DNA of 64,000 nt, from contig NZ_JAIQDE010000001.1 of NCBI RefSeq assembly GCF_020037015.1, forward strand, positions 558,001-622,000. Direction: 5' to 3'. Position 1 is the first letter of the stretch, and the number at the start of each line of letters is the position of its first letter. This DNA is from Corallococcus sp. AS-1-6 (GTDB taxonomy: Bacteria > Myxococcota > Myxococcia > Myxococcales > Myxococcaceae). The notes beneath the pieces were generated by a model. That model made no database searches and was not told the DNA's origin. It saw only the letters and a program-made list of their open reading frames with translations. Of this stretch, positions 19,272 through 28,317 are shown in pieces. Position numbers and translations under genes: made by a program.

Positions 19272-19391
19272 CACTGCTCCTTGATGAGCGGCCCGCCGCG
19301 CTCCGGCCACGCGGTCGGGGTTCGTGATGGGGGCCCCTACAAGGCCCGTGCCCCTGGCGGGACGACGGTGTTTCGCGGACTTGCCCGTGCG

Positions 19392-19413
19392 GCTGTGCAG
19401 GCGCCTGCACAGC
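19392..19413. promoter_or_regulatory. Perfect 22-bp palindrome between divergent genes
   Basis: Two 11-bp arms (GCTGTGCAGGC and its exact reverse complement) abut without a spacer, midway in the 290-bp divergent gap. A related half-site, CCTGTGCACG, follows at about 19415. It could be an operator for either divergent transcript. Confidence 0.55.
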
Positions 19414-19561
19414 ACCTGTGCACGCGGCGGCGCGTGCGCTGGCGCGAGAACGACGCACCCCCTTCCAGGTCGGTCGACCGGCGGGGGTGGGGGGGATATA
19501 AGCCCCCCGGCCCCATGGGGTTCACGGGGGCCCGTCCCGGACGACGAAGGAGCACGCGCGC

Positions 19562-21874
19562 GTGGCAAGCGACGGCGAAAAGAACTCGCAGGGGGAATCC
19601 ACCTTCACCCAGGCCATCCTCGGTGAGGACACCCTGACGTCTTCATGGGGGCGGCGGTGGCTGGCCCTGTCCTTCAGCGCGCGCGTCGTGCTGGCGACCG
19701 CGGGCTTCGCGGCGCTGCTCTTCGTGCCCTACCTGGGCGCGGTCGGCCTGTGGGACCCCTGGGAGACCCACTACGGCGAAGTGGGCCGGCAGATGATCCA
19801 GCGCTCCGACTACGTCTATCCCTTCTGGGAGAACGCGTGGTTCTTCTCCAAGCCGCCGCTCACCATGTGGATGCAGGCGCTGGGGATGAACCTCGTCGGC
19901 GCGCTCCGGGGCGACGGCGCCATGGGGCTCTACACGGAGTGGGGCATGCGCATGCCCTTCGCGCTGCTGAGCATCACCGCCGTGGCGCTCCTGTCGCTGG
20001 CGGTGGCGCGGGTGGTGAACATGCGCGCGGGCCTGGCCACGGGCTTCGTGCTGGCCACCATGCCGCTGTACTTCCTGCTCACCCGGCAGACCGTCACCGA
20101 CACGCCCTTCGTCACCACCTTCGTGTGCGCCATGGCGTGCGCCATCATCGGGCAGTTGGACGACACCACGAAGCACCGCGCCGGCTGGTGGTACGCGTTC
20201 TATGTCTTCGCGGGCCTGGCCACGCTGGCCAAGGGCCTGCTGGGCGTGGGCCTGCCCGCGGTCATCCTGGTGCTGTACGCGGTGGCCGGCGTCATCCCGT
20301 GGAGCCGCGAGAGCCTGGAGGCGCACCTGCGCTGGCTCGCCAGCGGCGAGGTCCGCGCCCAGGTGCGCGCGGGCACGCGGGCCATGCCCGTGCTGTGGGC
20401 GCAGATGTACCGGATGAAGCTGGGCACGGGCATCCTCGTGTTCGCGGCGGTGGCGGTGCCCTGGTACCTGACGCTGGTGCTCTTCAACGGCGTGGACGAC
20501 GAGGGCAAGCTGTTCTGGTACCGCTTCTTCATCCACGACCACCTGAACCGCCTCACCGCGGGCGTGCACACCACCACGCCGGGCGGGTCGTTCACCTACT
20601 TCATCGAACAGGGCGGCTTCGCCATCTTCCCGTGGGTGGCGCTGGTGCCCGGCGCGTTCGCGGTCGTGTCGCGCCTCAAGCTGCGCTCGCGGGACAAGGC
20701 GGACCACCTGGCGCTCATCGCCGTGCTGTGGGTGGCGTTCGCGTTCTACCTGCTGGCCTCCAGCGCGACGAAGTTCCACCACTACGTGTTCCCCATCCTG
20801 CCGGGCCTGTCCGTCCTCATCGCGCTGTTCGTGGACCGGCTGTGGCGGGACGGCATCTCCGAGCACGCGGTGAGCCTCATCTTCGGCCTGGTGCTCTTCA
20901 TCCTGGTGGGCAAGGACCTGGCGGAGAACCCCAAGGACTTCACCGACCTGTTCGTCTACAACTACGACCGGCCCTATCCGCAGGACCTGGTCTCCAAGCC
21001 CATCGCGTTCTTCTCCTCGCGCCCGCTGTGGATGGGCGACCTGGTGACGCTGGTGCTGCTGGCCTTCGGCGTGTATCTGGCCTTCGACGCGTTCTCCTCC
21101 AAGGCGAACACGGAGCGCCCGGCCGCCGGGCGGGCCGTCGCGCTGGGCCTGCTGCTCACCGGCGGGGCCACGCTGACGGCGGTGGCGTCGCAGGGGCAGG
21201 TGTCCGCGATGGGGCTGTGGGGCGTGGCGCTGGTGGCGCTCGCGGGCTTCCTCTTCTGGCAGGCGTCGCGGCCGGAGGAGGCGCCGGGGCGCACGGTGCT
21301 CCAGGTGGTGGGCTTCGGGCTGGCGCTGGTGGGCGTGGCGCTGGCGGTGCGCGGCTTCAAGGGGCCGCCCGCGTCGGACGCGCTGTTCAAGGCCCTGTCC
21401 GGCACCATCAACGTGAAGGTGGGCATGGGCTTCGCGTTCGGCGTGGCCGGCGTGCTGGCGGCGGTGGCCGCGCTGCAGCGCTCGCGCGTGCTGCTGTTCA
21501 GCACCTTCTGGGGCCTGGCCGCGGCGTTCGCGCTCTGGTTCAACTGGGGCCACTGGGTGGACCTGTCCCACCACTGGACGCAGCGCGACCTGTTCTGGCG
21601 CTACTACAACCAGCGCAAGGCGGGGGAGCCCATCGCCGCGTACATGATGAACTGGCGCGGGGAGACGTTCTACTCGCGCAACACGGTGGAGCAGTTCCGC
21701 GCCAGCGACGCCAACACGCGCATGCGCCAGTACGTGTCGCGGCCCGGCCGCGAGTGGGCGCTGGTGGAGCACAACCGCGTGAACCTGCTGCGCAACGCCG
21801 TGGGCTCCGACAAGACCGTCACCCTCATCGACCGGGACATCAACAACAAGTTCGTCCTGGTGACCATCGAGTGA
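19562..21874 (+). CDS. Family 39 (ArnT/PMT-like) membrane glycosyltransferase
   Basis: A 770-residue polytopic membrane protein with about a dozen hydrophobic helices. It shows the first-loop signature DPWETHYGEVGRQM, typical of GT39 enzymes such as ArnT that use polyprenyl-phosphate sugars and act on the periplasmic face. Likely acceptors are lipid A, lipopolysaccharide or protein; none is fixed by sequence. GTG start with AAGGAG 9 bases upstream. It overlaps the next gene by 4 bp (GTGA), so it heads a three-gene operon with an ABC-2 exporter. Confidence 0.85.
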   Translation: MASDGEKNSQGESTFTQAILGEDTLTSSWGRRWLALSFSARVVLATAGFAALLFVPYLGAVGLWDPWETHYGEVGRQMIQRSDYVYPFWENAWFFSKPPLTMWMQALGMNLVGALRGDGAMGLYTEWGMRMPFALLSITAVALLSLAVARVVNMRAGLATGFVLATMPLYFLLTRQTVTDTPFVTTFVCAMACAIIGQLDDTTKHRAGWWYAFYVFAGLATLAKGLLGVGLPAVILVLYAVAGVIPWSRESLEAHLRWLASGEVRAQVRAGTRAMPVLWAQMYRMKLGTGILVFAAVAVPWYLTLVLFNGVDDEGKLFWYRFFIHDHLNRLTAGVHTTTPGGSFTYFIEQGGFAIFPWVALVPGAFAVVSRLKLRSRDKADHLALIAVLWVAFAFYLLASSATKFHHYVFPILPGLSVLIALFVDRLWRDGISEHAVSLIFGLVLFILVGKDLAENPKDFTDLFVYNYDRPYPQDLVSKPIAFFSSRPLWMGDLVTLVLLAFGVYLAFDAFSSKANTERPAAGRAVALGLLLTGGATLTAVASQGQVSAMGLWGVALVALAGFLFWQASRPEEAPGRTVLQVVGFGLALVGVALAVRGFKGPPASDALFKALSGTINVKVGMGFAFGVAGVLAAVAALQRSRVLLFSTFWGLAAAFALWFNWGHWVDLSHHWTQRDLFWRYYNQRKAGEPIAAYMMNWRGETFYSRNTVEQFRASDANTRMRQYVSRPGREWALVEHNRVNLLRNAVGSDKTVTLIDRDINNKFVLVTIE

Positions 21875-22830
21875 GCCTCCTCGTCCCGCCCCCGCTCGCG
21901 GAGGCGCCCGCGAAGGGCGGCCTGCGCGTGCGCGGCCTGGCGAAGCGCTTCGGTGCGCGCACCGCGGTGGAGGACCTCACCTTCGACGTGCGGCCCGGCG
22001 AGGTGTTCGGCCTGCTGGGCCCCAACGGCGCGGGCAAGACGACGACGGTGCGCATGCTGACGGGGCTGCTCAAGCCCTCCAGCGGCGACGCGGAGGTGTG
22101 GGGCCACTCCGTCACGCGCGACGGCGAGTCGCTGCGCAAGGTGGTGGGGCTGCTCACCGAGCAGCCCGGGCTCTACGACAGGCTCACCGCGCGGGAGAAC
22201 CTGCGCTTCTTCATGAAGCTGCATGAGATGGACGAGTCCACCGCGTGGCCCCGGGCGAAGCACTACCTGGAGCGCTTCGGGCTGGGAGGCCGCGAGGACG
22301 ACCCGTGCGGCGGCTTCAGCAAGGGCATGCGCCAGAAGCTGGCCATCGTGCGCACGCTGGTGCACGACCCGCGCGTCATCTTCCTGGACGAGCCCACCAG
22401 CGGCCTGGATCCGGAGTCCGCGCGCACCGTGCGCGACGCGGTGGCGGAGCTGGCGTCCGAGGGGCGCACCATCGTGCTGTGCTCGCACAACCTGGCGGAG
22501 GTGGAGCGGCTGTGCGAGCGCGTGGCCGTGGTGCGCCGCCGCCTGCTGGCGCTGGGGCCGGTGCGCGACCTGCGCCGCGCGGGCCAGGCGCTGGACGTGC
22601 GCGTGGAGGGCGACGCGCAGGGCTTCCTCCCCCACCTTTCGGCGCTGCCCTTCCGGCCCAACGTGCTGGTGGAGGGCGGGCGCCTGCGGGTGATGCTGGC
22701 GGACGAGGCCCTGGCGCCGGACGTGGTGGCGTGCCTGGTGGGCGCGGGGGCCCGCGTGCACAGCGTGGTGCCCGCGCAGCGGCCGTTGGAAGAGGTGTAC
22801 CTGGACCTGCTGCGGGAAGAGGGGACGTGA
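21871..22830 (+). CDS. ABC transporter ATP-binding protein (ABC-2 exporter type)
   Basis: A 319-residue ATPase: Walker A GPNGAGKTT, signature GGFSKGMRQKL (variant of LSGGQ), Walker B VIFLDEPTSGLDPES and the switch histidine CSHNL. The C-terminal region (about 230-319) is typical of drug, lipid or polysaccharide exporters. It would energise the permease that follows. Translationally coupled to the glycosyltransferase by a GTGA overlap and to the permease by another. Confidence 0.93.
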   Translation: MSLLVPPPLAEAPAKGGLRVRGLAKRFGARTAVEDLTFDVRPGEVFGLLGPNGAGKTTTVRMLTGLLKPSSGDAEVWGHSVTRDGESLRKVVGLLTEQPGLYDRLTARENLRFFMKLHEMDESTAWPRAKHYLERFGLGGREDDPCGGFSKGMRQKLAIVRTLVHDPRVIFLDEPTSGLDPESARTVRDAVAELASEGRTIVLCSHNLAEVERLCERVAVVRRRLLALGPVRDLRRAGQALDVRVEGDAQGFLPHLSALPFRPNVLVEGGRLRVMLADEALAPDVVACLVGAGARVHSVVPAQRPLEEVYLDLLREEGT

Positions 22831-23633
22831 GCATGGCCTTCCGGCCGCGACGCGCGTTGGCGGTGTTCTGGAAGGACTCGCTGGACCTGCGCAAGAACGT
22901 GGGCCTGCTCGTGTCCATGGCGGTGCTGCCGCTGGTGATGGTGACGGTGCCCATCGGCGTGGTGTGGACGTACGTGCGGCAGCCGGACCACGCGGACCTG
23001 CGCACGGTGGCGCTCTTCTACGACCCCACGCTGCCCCTGGGCGCGAGCGCGGCGCGCTTCCTCATCGACAAGTCGCTCACGGACTGGTTCGGCATGTTCC
23101 TGGTGATGCCCGTCTTCATCCCCATCCTCATCGCGTCCCAGAGCGTGGCGGGGGAGAAGGAGCGCCGCACGCTGGAGCCGCTGCTCGCGTCGCCGGTGTC
23201 CGCGGCGGAGCTGGTGGCGGGCAAGTGCCTGGCCGCGCTGGTGCCCGCGGTGGTGCTGACGTGGGCCGCGTTCGCGCTGTTCTGCGTGGGCGTGGACTGG
23301 GTGGCGTGGCCGCTGGTGGGCGCGCCGCTGATGCCCAACGCGCTGTGGGGCTTCGGCGTGTTCGTGCTCGCGCCGCTGTTCGCCTTCTTCGGCAACGGCG
23401 TCGCGGTGCTCATCTCCGCCCGGGTGAGCGAGGCGCGCATGGCGCAGCAGCTCTCCGCGCTGGTGGTGCTGCCGCTGGTGGGGCTGGTGGGAGGCCAGGT
23501 GGCCGGCGTGCTCAAGGCGGGCGTGGGGTACTACGCCATCCAGGGCGCGGTGGTGCTGGTGCTGGACTTCATCCTCCTGGCGGCCAGCATCCGGCTCCTG
23601 GACCGGGAACGTCTGGTCAGCCGCTGGGGTTGA
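22827..23633 (+). CDS. ABC-2 type transporter permease
   Basis: A 268-residue membrane protein with about six hydrophobic segments and the ABC-2 permease motif GEKERRTLEPLLASPVS after the second helix. It pairs with the preceding ATPase to form an exporter. Start either GTG 22827 (4-bp overlap with the ATPase stop, matching the previous junction) or ATG 22833; the upstream frame is not coding. Substrate unknown; the link to the GT39 enzyme suggests an envelope lipid or glycan. Confidence 0.88.
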   Translation: MSMAFRPRRALAVFWKDSLDLRKNVGLLVSMAVLPLVMVTVPIGVVWTYVRQPDHADLRTVALFYDPTLPLGASAARFLIDKSLTDWFGMFLVMPVFIPILIASQSVAGEKERRTLEPLLASPVSAAELVAGKCLAALVPAVVLTWAAFALFCVGVDWVAWPLVGAPLMPNALWGFGVFVLAPLFAFFGNGVAVLISARVSEARMAQQLSALVVLPLVGLVGGQVAGVLKAGVGYYAIQGAVVLVLDFILLAASIRLLDRERLVSRWG

Positions 23634-23829
23634 GTCACTGGCGGGTTGGAGAGTGGACTGCCAGGGGGCCGGCCGGACGGGCAGGCGCCCGTGAAGCTGT
23701 TATGTTCAGGCCAGGATGCCGGGGGAAGCGCGGTGGCGCTTTCGCGCTGGCGGCCCCGCATTTAGGGGTGGGGTTTACGAAGCTTTGAAGACCTGCCGCC
23801 CACGCGGCCACGGAGGCGCTGAAACAGAC

Positions 23830-24873
23830 ATGGGGATCTTCGACAGCATCAAGGGCGAGGCGCAGCGGAACTTCATCGCCCGCGCGGACAGCGCGAAGGG
23901 TGAGATCGTCTACAAGTATCCGGAGAAGAACGTCCGGATGAAGACGCAGCTCACCGTGGACGCGGATGAGGTGGCGCTGTTCGTCAAGGACGGCAAGGTG
24001 GAGGGCAAGCTGGGGCCCGGCCGCCACACGCTGGACACCAACAACATCCCGTTCCTGTCGCGCCTGCTGGAGAGCTTCACCGGCGGCAACATGTTCATGG
24101 CGGAGATCTTCTTCGTCTCCAACCGTGAGCACACGGGCGTGAAGTTCGGCGGCCCCATTGGTGACGTGCGCGACCCGGAGACGGGCCTGGGCATCGGCAC
24201 CATGGTGTACGGCGACTTCTCCATCCGCGTGACGGAGCCGGAGAAGCTGGTGGTGGGCCTGGTCGGCATGGGCCGCGCGACCAACGAGGAGTTCCTGGGC
24301 TGGTTCAAGGGCCAGGTGCTCAAGGTGACGCGCGACCGCACCGCCGAGCTGCTGGTGAAGAAGAAGTGGCCGCTCTTGGACGTGACGAGCGGCGCCTACG
24401 TGGAGGAGATGGAGCAGGAGATCCTCGCCGGCCTGAAGCCGCACGTGGACTCCTACGGCCTCACCATCGTCCGCATGGGCAACTTCGTCGTCAGCATCAA
24501 GCCCGAGGACGAAGTCACGCTGAAGAAGCTGTCCAAGGACGTGGCGTACTCGCGGCTGGCGGGCGGCTTCCAGCAGTACGCCCAGGGCCAGGCGATGCTC
24601 GGCGCGTCCGAGGGCATGGCCAAGGGCGGTGGCGGCTCCGACGGCGCCATGCAGGGCATGGGCATGGGCATGGGGTTCGGCATGGCGCAGATGTTCGCCA
24701 ACCAGCAGAACCAGCAGCAGCAGCGCCCCGCGGAGCCCGCGCAGGCGGCGCCTCCCGCGGACACGCGCAGCCCGGCGCAGCGGCTCAAGGAGATCAAGGA
24801 GCTGAAGGACGCGGGCGTGCTCTCCGACGAGGAGTACGCCGCCAAGCGCGCGGAGCTGATGAAGCTCTTGTAG
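23830..24873 (+). CDS. SPFH domain protein with C-terminal SHOCT motif
   Basis: A 347-residue protein. Residues about 1-240 resemble the SPFH (band 7/stomatin-like) group whose members begin MGIFDSIKGE and are often annotated virion-core-like. A Gly/Met- and Gln-rich hinge follows (MGMGMGFGMAQMF), then a SHOCT oligomerisation motif (LKELKDAGVLSDEEY type) at the C-terminus. Such proteins scaffold membrane-associated complexes; the specific role is unknown. The ATG at 23830 has GGAGG 12 bases upstream. It converges on an FHA gene across a shared terminator. Confidence 0.85.
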   Translation: MGIFDSIKGEAQRNFIARADSAKGEIVYKYPEKNVRMKTQLTVDADEVALFVKDGKVEGKLGPGRHTLDTNNIPFLSRLLESFTGGNMFMAEIFFVSNREHTGVKFGGPIGDVRDPETGLGIGTMVYGDFSIRVTEPEKLVVGLVGMGRATNEEFLGWFKGQVLKVTRDRTAELLVKKKWPLLDVTSGAYVEEMEQEILAGLKPHVDSYGLTIVRMGNFVVSIKPEDEVTLKKLSKDVAYSRLAGGFQQYAQGQAMLGASEGMAKGGGGSDGAMQGMGMGMGFGMAQMFANQQNQQQQRPAEPAQAAPPADTRSPAQRLKEIKELKDAGVLSDEEYAAKRAELMKLL

Positions 24874-24902
24874 TCCCGCGGCTGTCCGCGCTGACTTGAA
24901 CG

Positions 24903-24936
24903 AGGGCCCTGTCTCCCCGTGGGGAGGCGGGGCCTT
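24903..24936. terminator. Bidirectional hairpin terminator
   Basis: Between convergent stops: a 16-bp imperfect stem (AGGGCCCTGTCTCCCC with GGGGAGGCGGGGCCTT, mostly wobble mismatches) with a GT loop. Confidence 0.6.
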
Positions 24937-24945
24937 CGCGCTTCT

Positions 24946-25488
24946 TCAGGGGGCGGGCGTGCCCGGCACGGCGAGGCGCAGTTGTTCGTGCAGCGTCTCC
25001 GCGCGCAGGTAGAGGAACTGCACGTCGCCGAAGGCCAGCGTGGCGCCGTCGTGGAGCATCACCTGGGCCTTGAAGCCCAGGGGCGCGCCGTTGATGAAGG
25101 TGCCGTTCATGGACTGGGCGTCGCGCACGGAGAAGTCCCCGGCGCCCGCGTTCCAGCGCAGGGTGGCGTGGTGCTGGGAGACGGAGGGCTCCGGCACCAC
25201 CAGGTCGCACGCGTCGGTGCGGCCCACGGTGAACTCCTCGCCGTCCTGGTTCGGCTGGAGGAAGTGCACCTCCAGGTTGTCGAAGTCGCGCAGCATCGCG
25301 AGCAGCCGCTCCTCCATGCGCGAGCGGTGCGCCATCCCCACCGTGCGCAGGCCCACCATGCCGGGGGCCACCACGGCCTTGAAGGCGGCGTCCACGGGCT
25401 GCTGGATGAGGACGACGGCGCCGGACGCGGCCCGGAAGGACTCCAGCGAGGCGCTCGCGAAGGGACGGAGCTGTTTCACGGACACCAT
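24946..25488 (-). CDS. FHA domain protein
   Basis: A 180-residue soluble protein with one FHA domain (about 75-165: FTVGRTDACD, SVSQHHATLRW, SMNGTFINGA) after an N-terminal helical region with unknown function. It should bind phosphothreonine on a partner and so belongs to the Ser/Thr kinase network. It lies 64 bp after the metallopeptidase lipoprotein on the same strand; a joint transcript is possible. Confidence 0.85.
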   Translation of the reverse strand: MVSVKQLRPFASASLESFRAASGAVVLIQQPVDAAFKAVVAPGMVGLRTVGMAHRSRMEERLLAMLRDFDNLEVHFLQPNQDGEEFTVGRTDACDLVVPEPSVSQHHATLRWNAGAGDFSVRDAQSMNGTFINGAPLGFKAQVMLHDGATLAFGDVQFLYLRAETLHEQLRLAVPGTPAP

Positions 25489-25552
25489 GGCGTGGACCCT
25501 ACGTGCAACCGGCGGGAACGGGAAGGGCCCGCCGGGGTGTGGAGGCGTGTGC

Positions 25553-27274
25553 CTACGAGGCCAGCGGCGTGGCCTGGGCCCGGGGCATCTGGAGCACCGG
25601 GGCCGGCGCGGGCGGCGGGGGCGCGGGCGTGTCGTCCAGCCGGCGCAGGTCCAGCTTCATGGGCACCTGGAGCGTGGTGCTCAGCCGCAACAGCAGCACG
25701 TCCGGCGCCAGGCCGTTCTCGCCAATCGCCTGCGTCAGCTCGCGCGCGGAGGGCGCGGTGCCCCGGGCCCAGAGCTCCTTGAGGAACGCGCCCGCCTCCG
25801 GCGCGTGCCACCACGCCGGGCCGAAGCGCGCCTTGAGCTGCCCCTGGAGCTGCCCCGCCAGGAACCACGCCCGGAAGCTGTCCGCGGACTGGTAGAAGTC
25901 CTCCTGGTCCACGAGGTAGCGCTCCACGTCGTCCTCGGTCATGGGCATGGCGCCCGTGCGCGCCATCAGGGCCCGGTAGAGCTCGCGCGGATCCACGTCC
26001 GTGCGGCGGTGCAGCTCCAACTGGTAGAGCAGCCGGCCCGCCGCGTGGCGGATGAGGTACAGCTTGTGCGCGCTGGAGGTCGCCAGGTACTGGGCGCGCT
26101 TGTCCGCGTCCCCCAGCACGCCCGCGTTCTCCTCCAGCCACACCGGGTCCTCCAGCAGGTCCTCGAAGAGCGCGGAGTACGCCTCGCCCACGGTGGGGTT
26201 GCCCAGCCGCGCCAGTTCGAAGCGGGCCTCCTGGGTGAAGGCCGTGTGCAGGAGGTGCCCCACCTCATGCAGCACGCGGCCCTGGTGCAGCACGCCCGTG
26301 CCCGGCTTGAAGGACAGCCGCACGTCGGACGGCACCTTGACCGCCATGGCCAGCGGGCGCGGGTTCTTGCGCGGCAGGTCGCGCGCGTCCACCTTCACGT
26401 TGGGCAGCGCGTTCAGGTCGATGCCCAGCCCCGCCACCGTGGCCTGCGCCTTCGCCAGCGACTCGCCCTTGGGGAACGCGTCCTCCACCTCGCGCGAGCG
26501 GAACAGGCGCGGGATGTCCGCGCGGGAAATCTGCGCGAAGGGCAGCCCCAGCTCGCGCTGCGAGAGCCGCTCCATCACCAGCCGGTACGGTTCCTGGGTG
26601 GCCTGGAGGACCTCCTCCGCCAACTGCGCCAGCCGCTCCAGGTCCGCCTGCCGCAGCTCGCTGCCGAAGGCCTCGTAGGACTCGAAGCCCATCTGCGTCA
26701 CCAGCTCGCGGGTGCGCGTCTCGCGGCGCAGGAGCGTCTGGTTGAGGCGGTGGAGCGCGGGCGTGGCCGCGGCGTAGAGCGCCTTGCGCTTGAGGGCGCT
26801 CTTCTCGTTGGCGAGCAGCCGCTCCAGGTCGTGGTAGCGCACCTCGCGCCCGTCCACGCTCAGCTTGAGGGACGCCTCCAGGTTGGCGGAGGCGTCGTTG
26901 TGCTCGGCCAGCTCGCGCGACAGGAACTCCCCGGCGAAGTGGCCGTGGAGCGCGGTGAGGGCGCGCAGCTCGCGCGGGTCCTTCGTCAGGTGCCGCAGCC
27001 GGTCGATGCGCCGCAGGTTCTCCAGGCTGAAGAGCGCCTGCTTGCCGCTGTAGGTGGCGGCGATGTCCACCGCCTTGCCCTCCGTCCAGAAGTCCCAGAC
27101 GAGCCGGTGCTGCTCCTCCAGGAGCAGGGCGGCCTCCGCGGACAGGGCGTTCACCTCGCCGGTCAGCAGTTCTTCCTCGCTGGGAGGGGGGACCGCGACC
27201 GGGGGCGGCGCCTTGTGACAGGCGCTCAGCAGACACACGGCGGCGGCGAGGAGGGACGGAATCCTTGGGGACAT
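25553..27274 (-). CDS. Lipoprotein zinc metallopeptidase-like protein (gluzincin, M2/M3-like)
   Basis: A 573-residue protein with signal and lipobox (LLSAC, Cys about 19), so probably membrane-anchored and facing the periplasm. The HEVGH zinc motif (within RVLHEVGHLLHTAF) and a downstream Glu in SALFEDLLEDP match the HExxH...E layout of all-helical M2/M3 peptidases. The fold around it is strongly helical as expected. A Pro-rich tail ends the protein. Likely an oligopeptidase, although an M3-like member with little activity cannot be excluded. Diverges from epmA by 29 bp. Confidence 0.78.
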   Translation of the reverse strand: MSPRIPSLLAAAVCLLSACHKAPPPVAVPPPSEEELLTGEVNALSAEAALLLEEQHRLVWDFWTEGKAVDIAATYSGKQALFSLENLRRIDRLRHLTKDPRELRALTALHGHFAGEFLSRELAEHNDASANLEASLKLSVDGREVRYHDLERLLANEKSALKRKALYAAATPALHRLNQTLLRRETRTRELVTQMGFESYEAFGSELRQADLERLAQLAEEVLQATQEPYRLVMERLSQRELGLPFAQISRADIPRLFRSREVEDAFPKGESLAKAQATVAGLGIDLNALPNVKVDARDLPRKNPRPLAMAVKVPSDVRLSFKPGTGVLHQGRVLHEVGHLLHTAFTQEARFELARLGNPTVGEAYSALFEDLLEDPVWLEENAGVLGDADKRAQYLATSSAHKLYLIRHAAGRLLYQLELHRRTDVDPRELYRALMARTGAMPMTEDDVERYLVDQEDFYQSADSFRAWFLAGQLQGQLKARFGPAWWHAPEAGAFLKELWARGTAPSARELTQAIGENGLAPDVLLLRLSTTLQVPMKLDLRRLDDTPAPPPPAPAPVLQMPRAQATPLAS

Positions 27275-27303
27275 GGGCCGCCCATGTTACTTCCGACCTG
27301 CCG

Positions 27304-28317
27304 ATGCCCAACGTAAACCCATGGCGAGCGGCCCGGGGACGCCAGGGCCTCTACTCCGCCCTGCGACAGTTCTTCGCTGGCCAGGGCTACCTGGAAGTGG
27401 AGACGCCGCTGCTCGTGCCCACGCCCGGCATGGAGCCGTACATCACCGCCTTCGAGACGCCCTTCGTCCCGGAGACGGACCTGGGCCGGGCGCGCACGCT
27501 CTACCTGCACACCAGCCCCGAGTACGCGATGAAGCGCCTGCTCGCGCAGGGCGCCGGGCCGCTGTTCCAGATCTGCAAGGTGTTCCGGAACGGCGAGGTA
27601 TCCCAGACGCACAACCCGGAGTTCACGCTGCTGGAGTTCTACCGGCCGCACGCGGACTACCACGCCATCATGGACGACCTGGAGGGCGCGCTGGCGGCGG
27701 CGGGCCGGGCGGCGGCGGACGCGGAGGAGGGAGAGCCGGGCGCGGACCCCGCCTTCTTCACGCGCACGCCGTACGAGCGCGTGACGGTGCGGGACGCAGT
27801 GCTGCGCGCCACGGGCGTGGACATCCACGTGCACTCGGACGGCGCGTCGCTCAAGCGGGCCGCGGACGCGGTGGGCGTGCACACCGGGAGCTCCACGTCC
27901 TTCGACGACGTCTTCTTCCACCTCTTCCTGGAGCGGGTGGAGCGGGGGCTGGGCCACGAGCGGCCCACCTTCCTGATTGAATACCCCGCGTCCATGGCGG
28001 CCCTGTCCCGGCTGAAGCCCGGCGACGGCCGCGTGGCGGAGCGGGTGGAGCTGTACGCGAAGGGGCTGGAGCTGGCGAACGGCTTCTCCGAACTGACGGA
28101 CGCGGCGGAGCAGCGCGCGCGGCTGGTGGAGGAGCAGGAGCTGCGCCGCAAGCTGGGCCGTGCCGTGTATCCCCTGGACGAGCGCTTCCTGGAGGCGGTG
28201 GGCCGCATGCCGCCGTCCGCGGGCATCGCCGTGGGGCTCGACCGCATCCTGATGCTGCTGCTCGGGGTCCAGCGCATCGAGGACGTCCTCCTGTTCCCCG
28301 CGCACGGGTTCGTCTGA
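27304..28317 (+). CDS. epmA: Elongation factor P lysine ligase-like protein EpmA (GenX/PoxA)
   Basis: A 337-residue class II lysyl-tRNA-synthetase-like enzyme without the anticodon-binding domain. It attaches (beta-)lysine to elongation factor P. Motif 2 (FQICKVFRNGE...HNPEFTLLEFY) and motif 3 (GIAVGLDRILMLLLG) are clear. The ATG at 27304 gives the conserved N-terminal VNPWRAARGRQGL. No efp or epmB is present in the window. Its stop overlaps the plsC start by one base (TGATG), forming an epmA-plsC-ppa operon. Confidence 0.93.
   Translation: MPNVNPWRAARGRQGLYSALRQFFAGQGYLEVETPLLVPTPGMEPYITAFETPFVPETDLGRARTLYLHTSPEYAMKRLLAQGAGPLFQICKVFRNGEVSQTHNPEFTLLEFYRPHADYHAIMDDLEGALAAAGRAAADAEEGEPGADPAFFTRTPYERVTVRDAVLRATGVDIHVHSDGASLKRAADAVGVHTGSSTSFDDVFFHLFLERVERGLGHERPTFLIEYPASMAALSRLKPGDGRVAERVELYAKGLELANGFSELTDAAEQRARLVEEQELRRKLGRAVYPLDERFLEAVGRMPPSAGIAVGLDRILMLLLGVQRIEDVLLFPAHGFV

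Noticed and set aside
18042-19568. 508-codon version of the first tandem exported protein
   Set aside because: The extra 99 residues are Pro/Arg-rich and include the divergent promoter region; an AAGGAG box and signal peptide mark the ATG at 19271.
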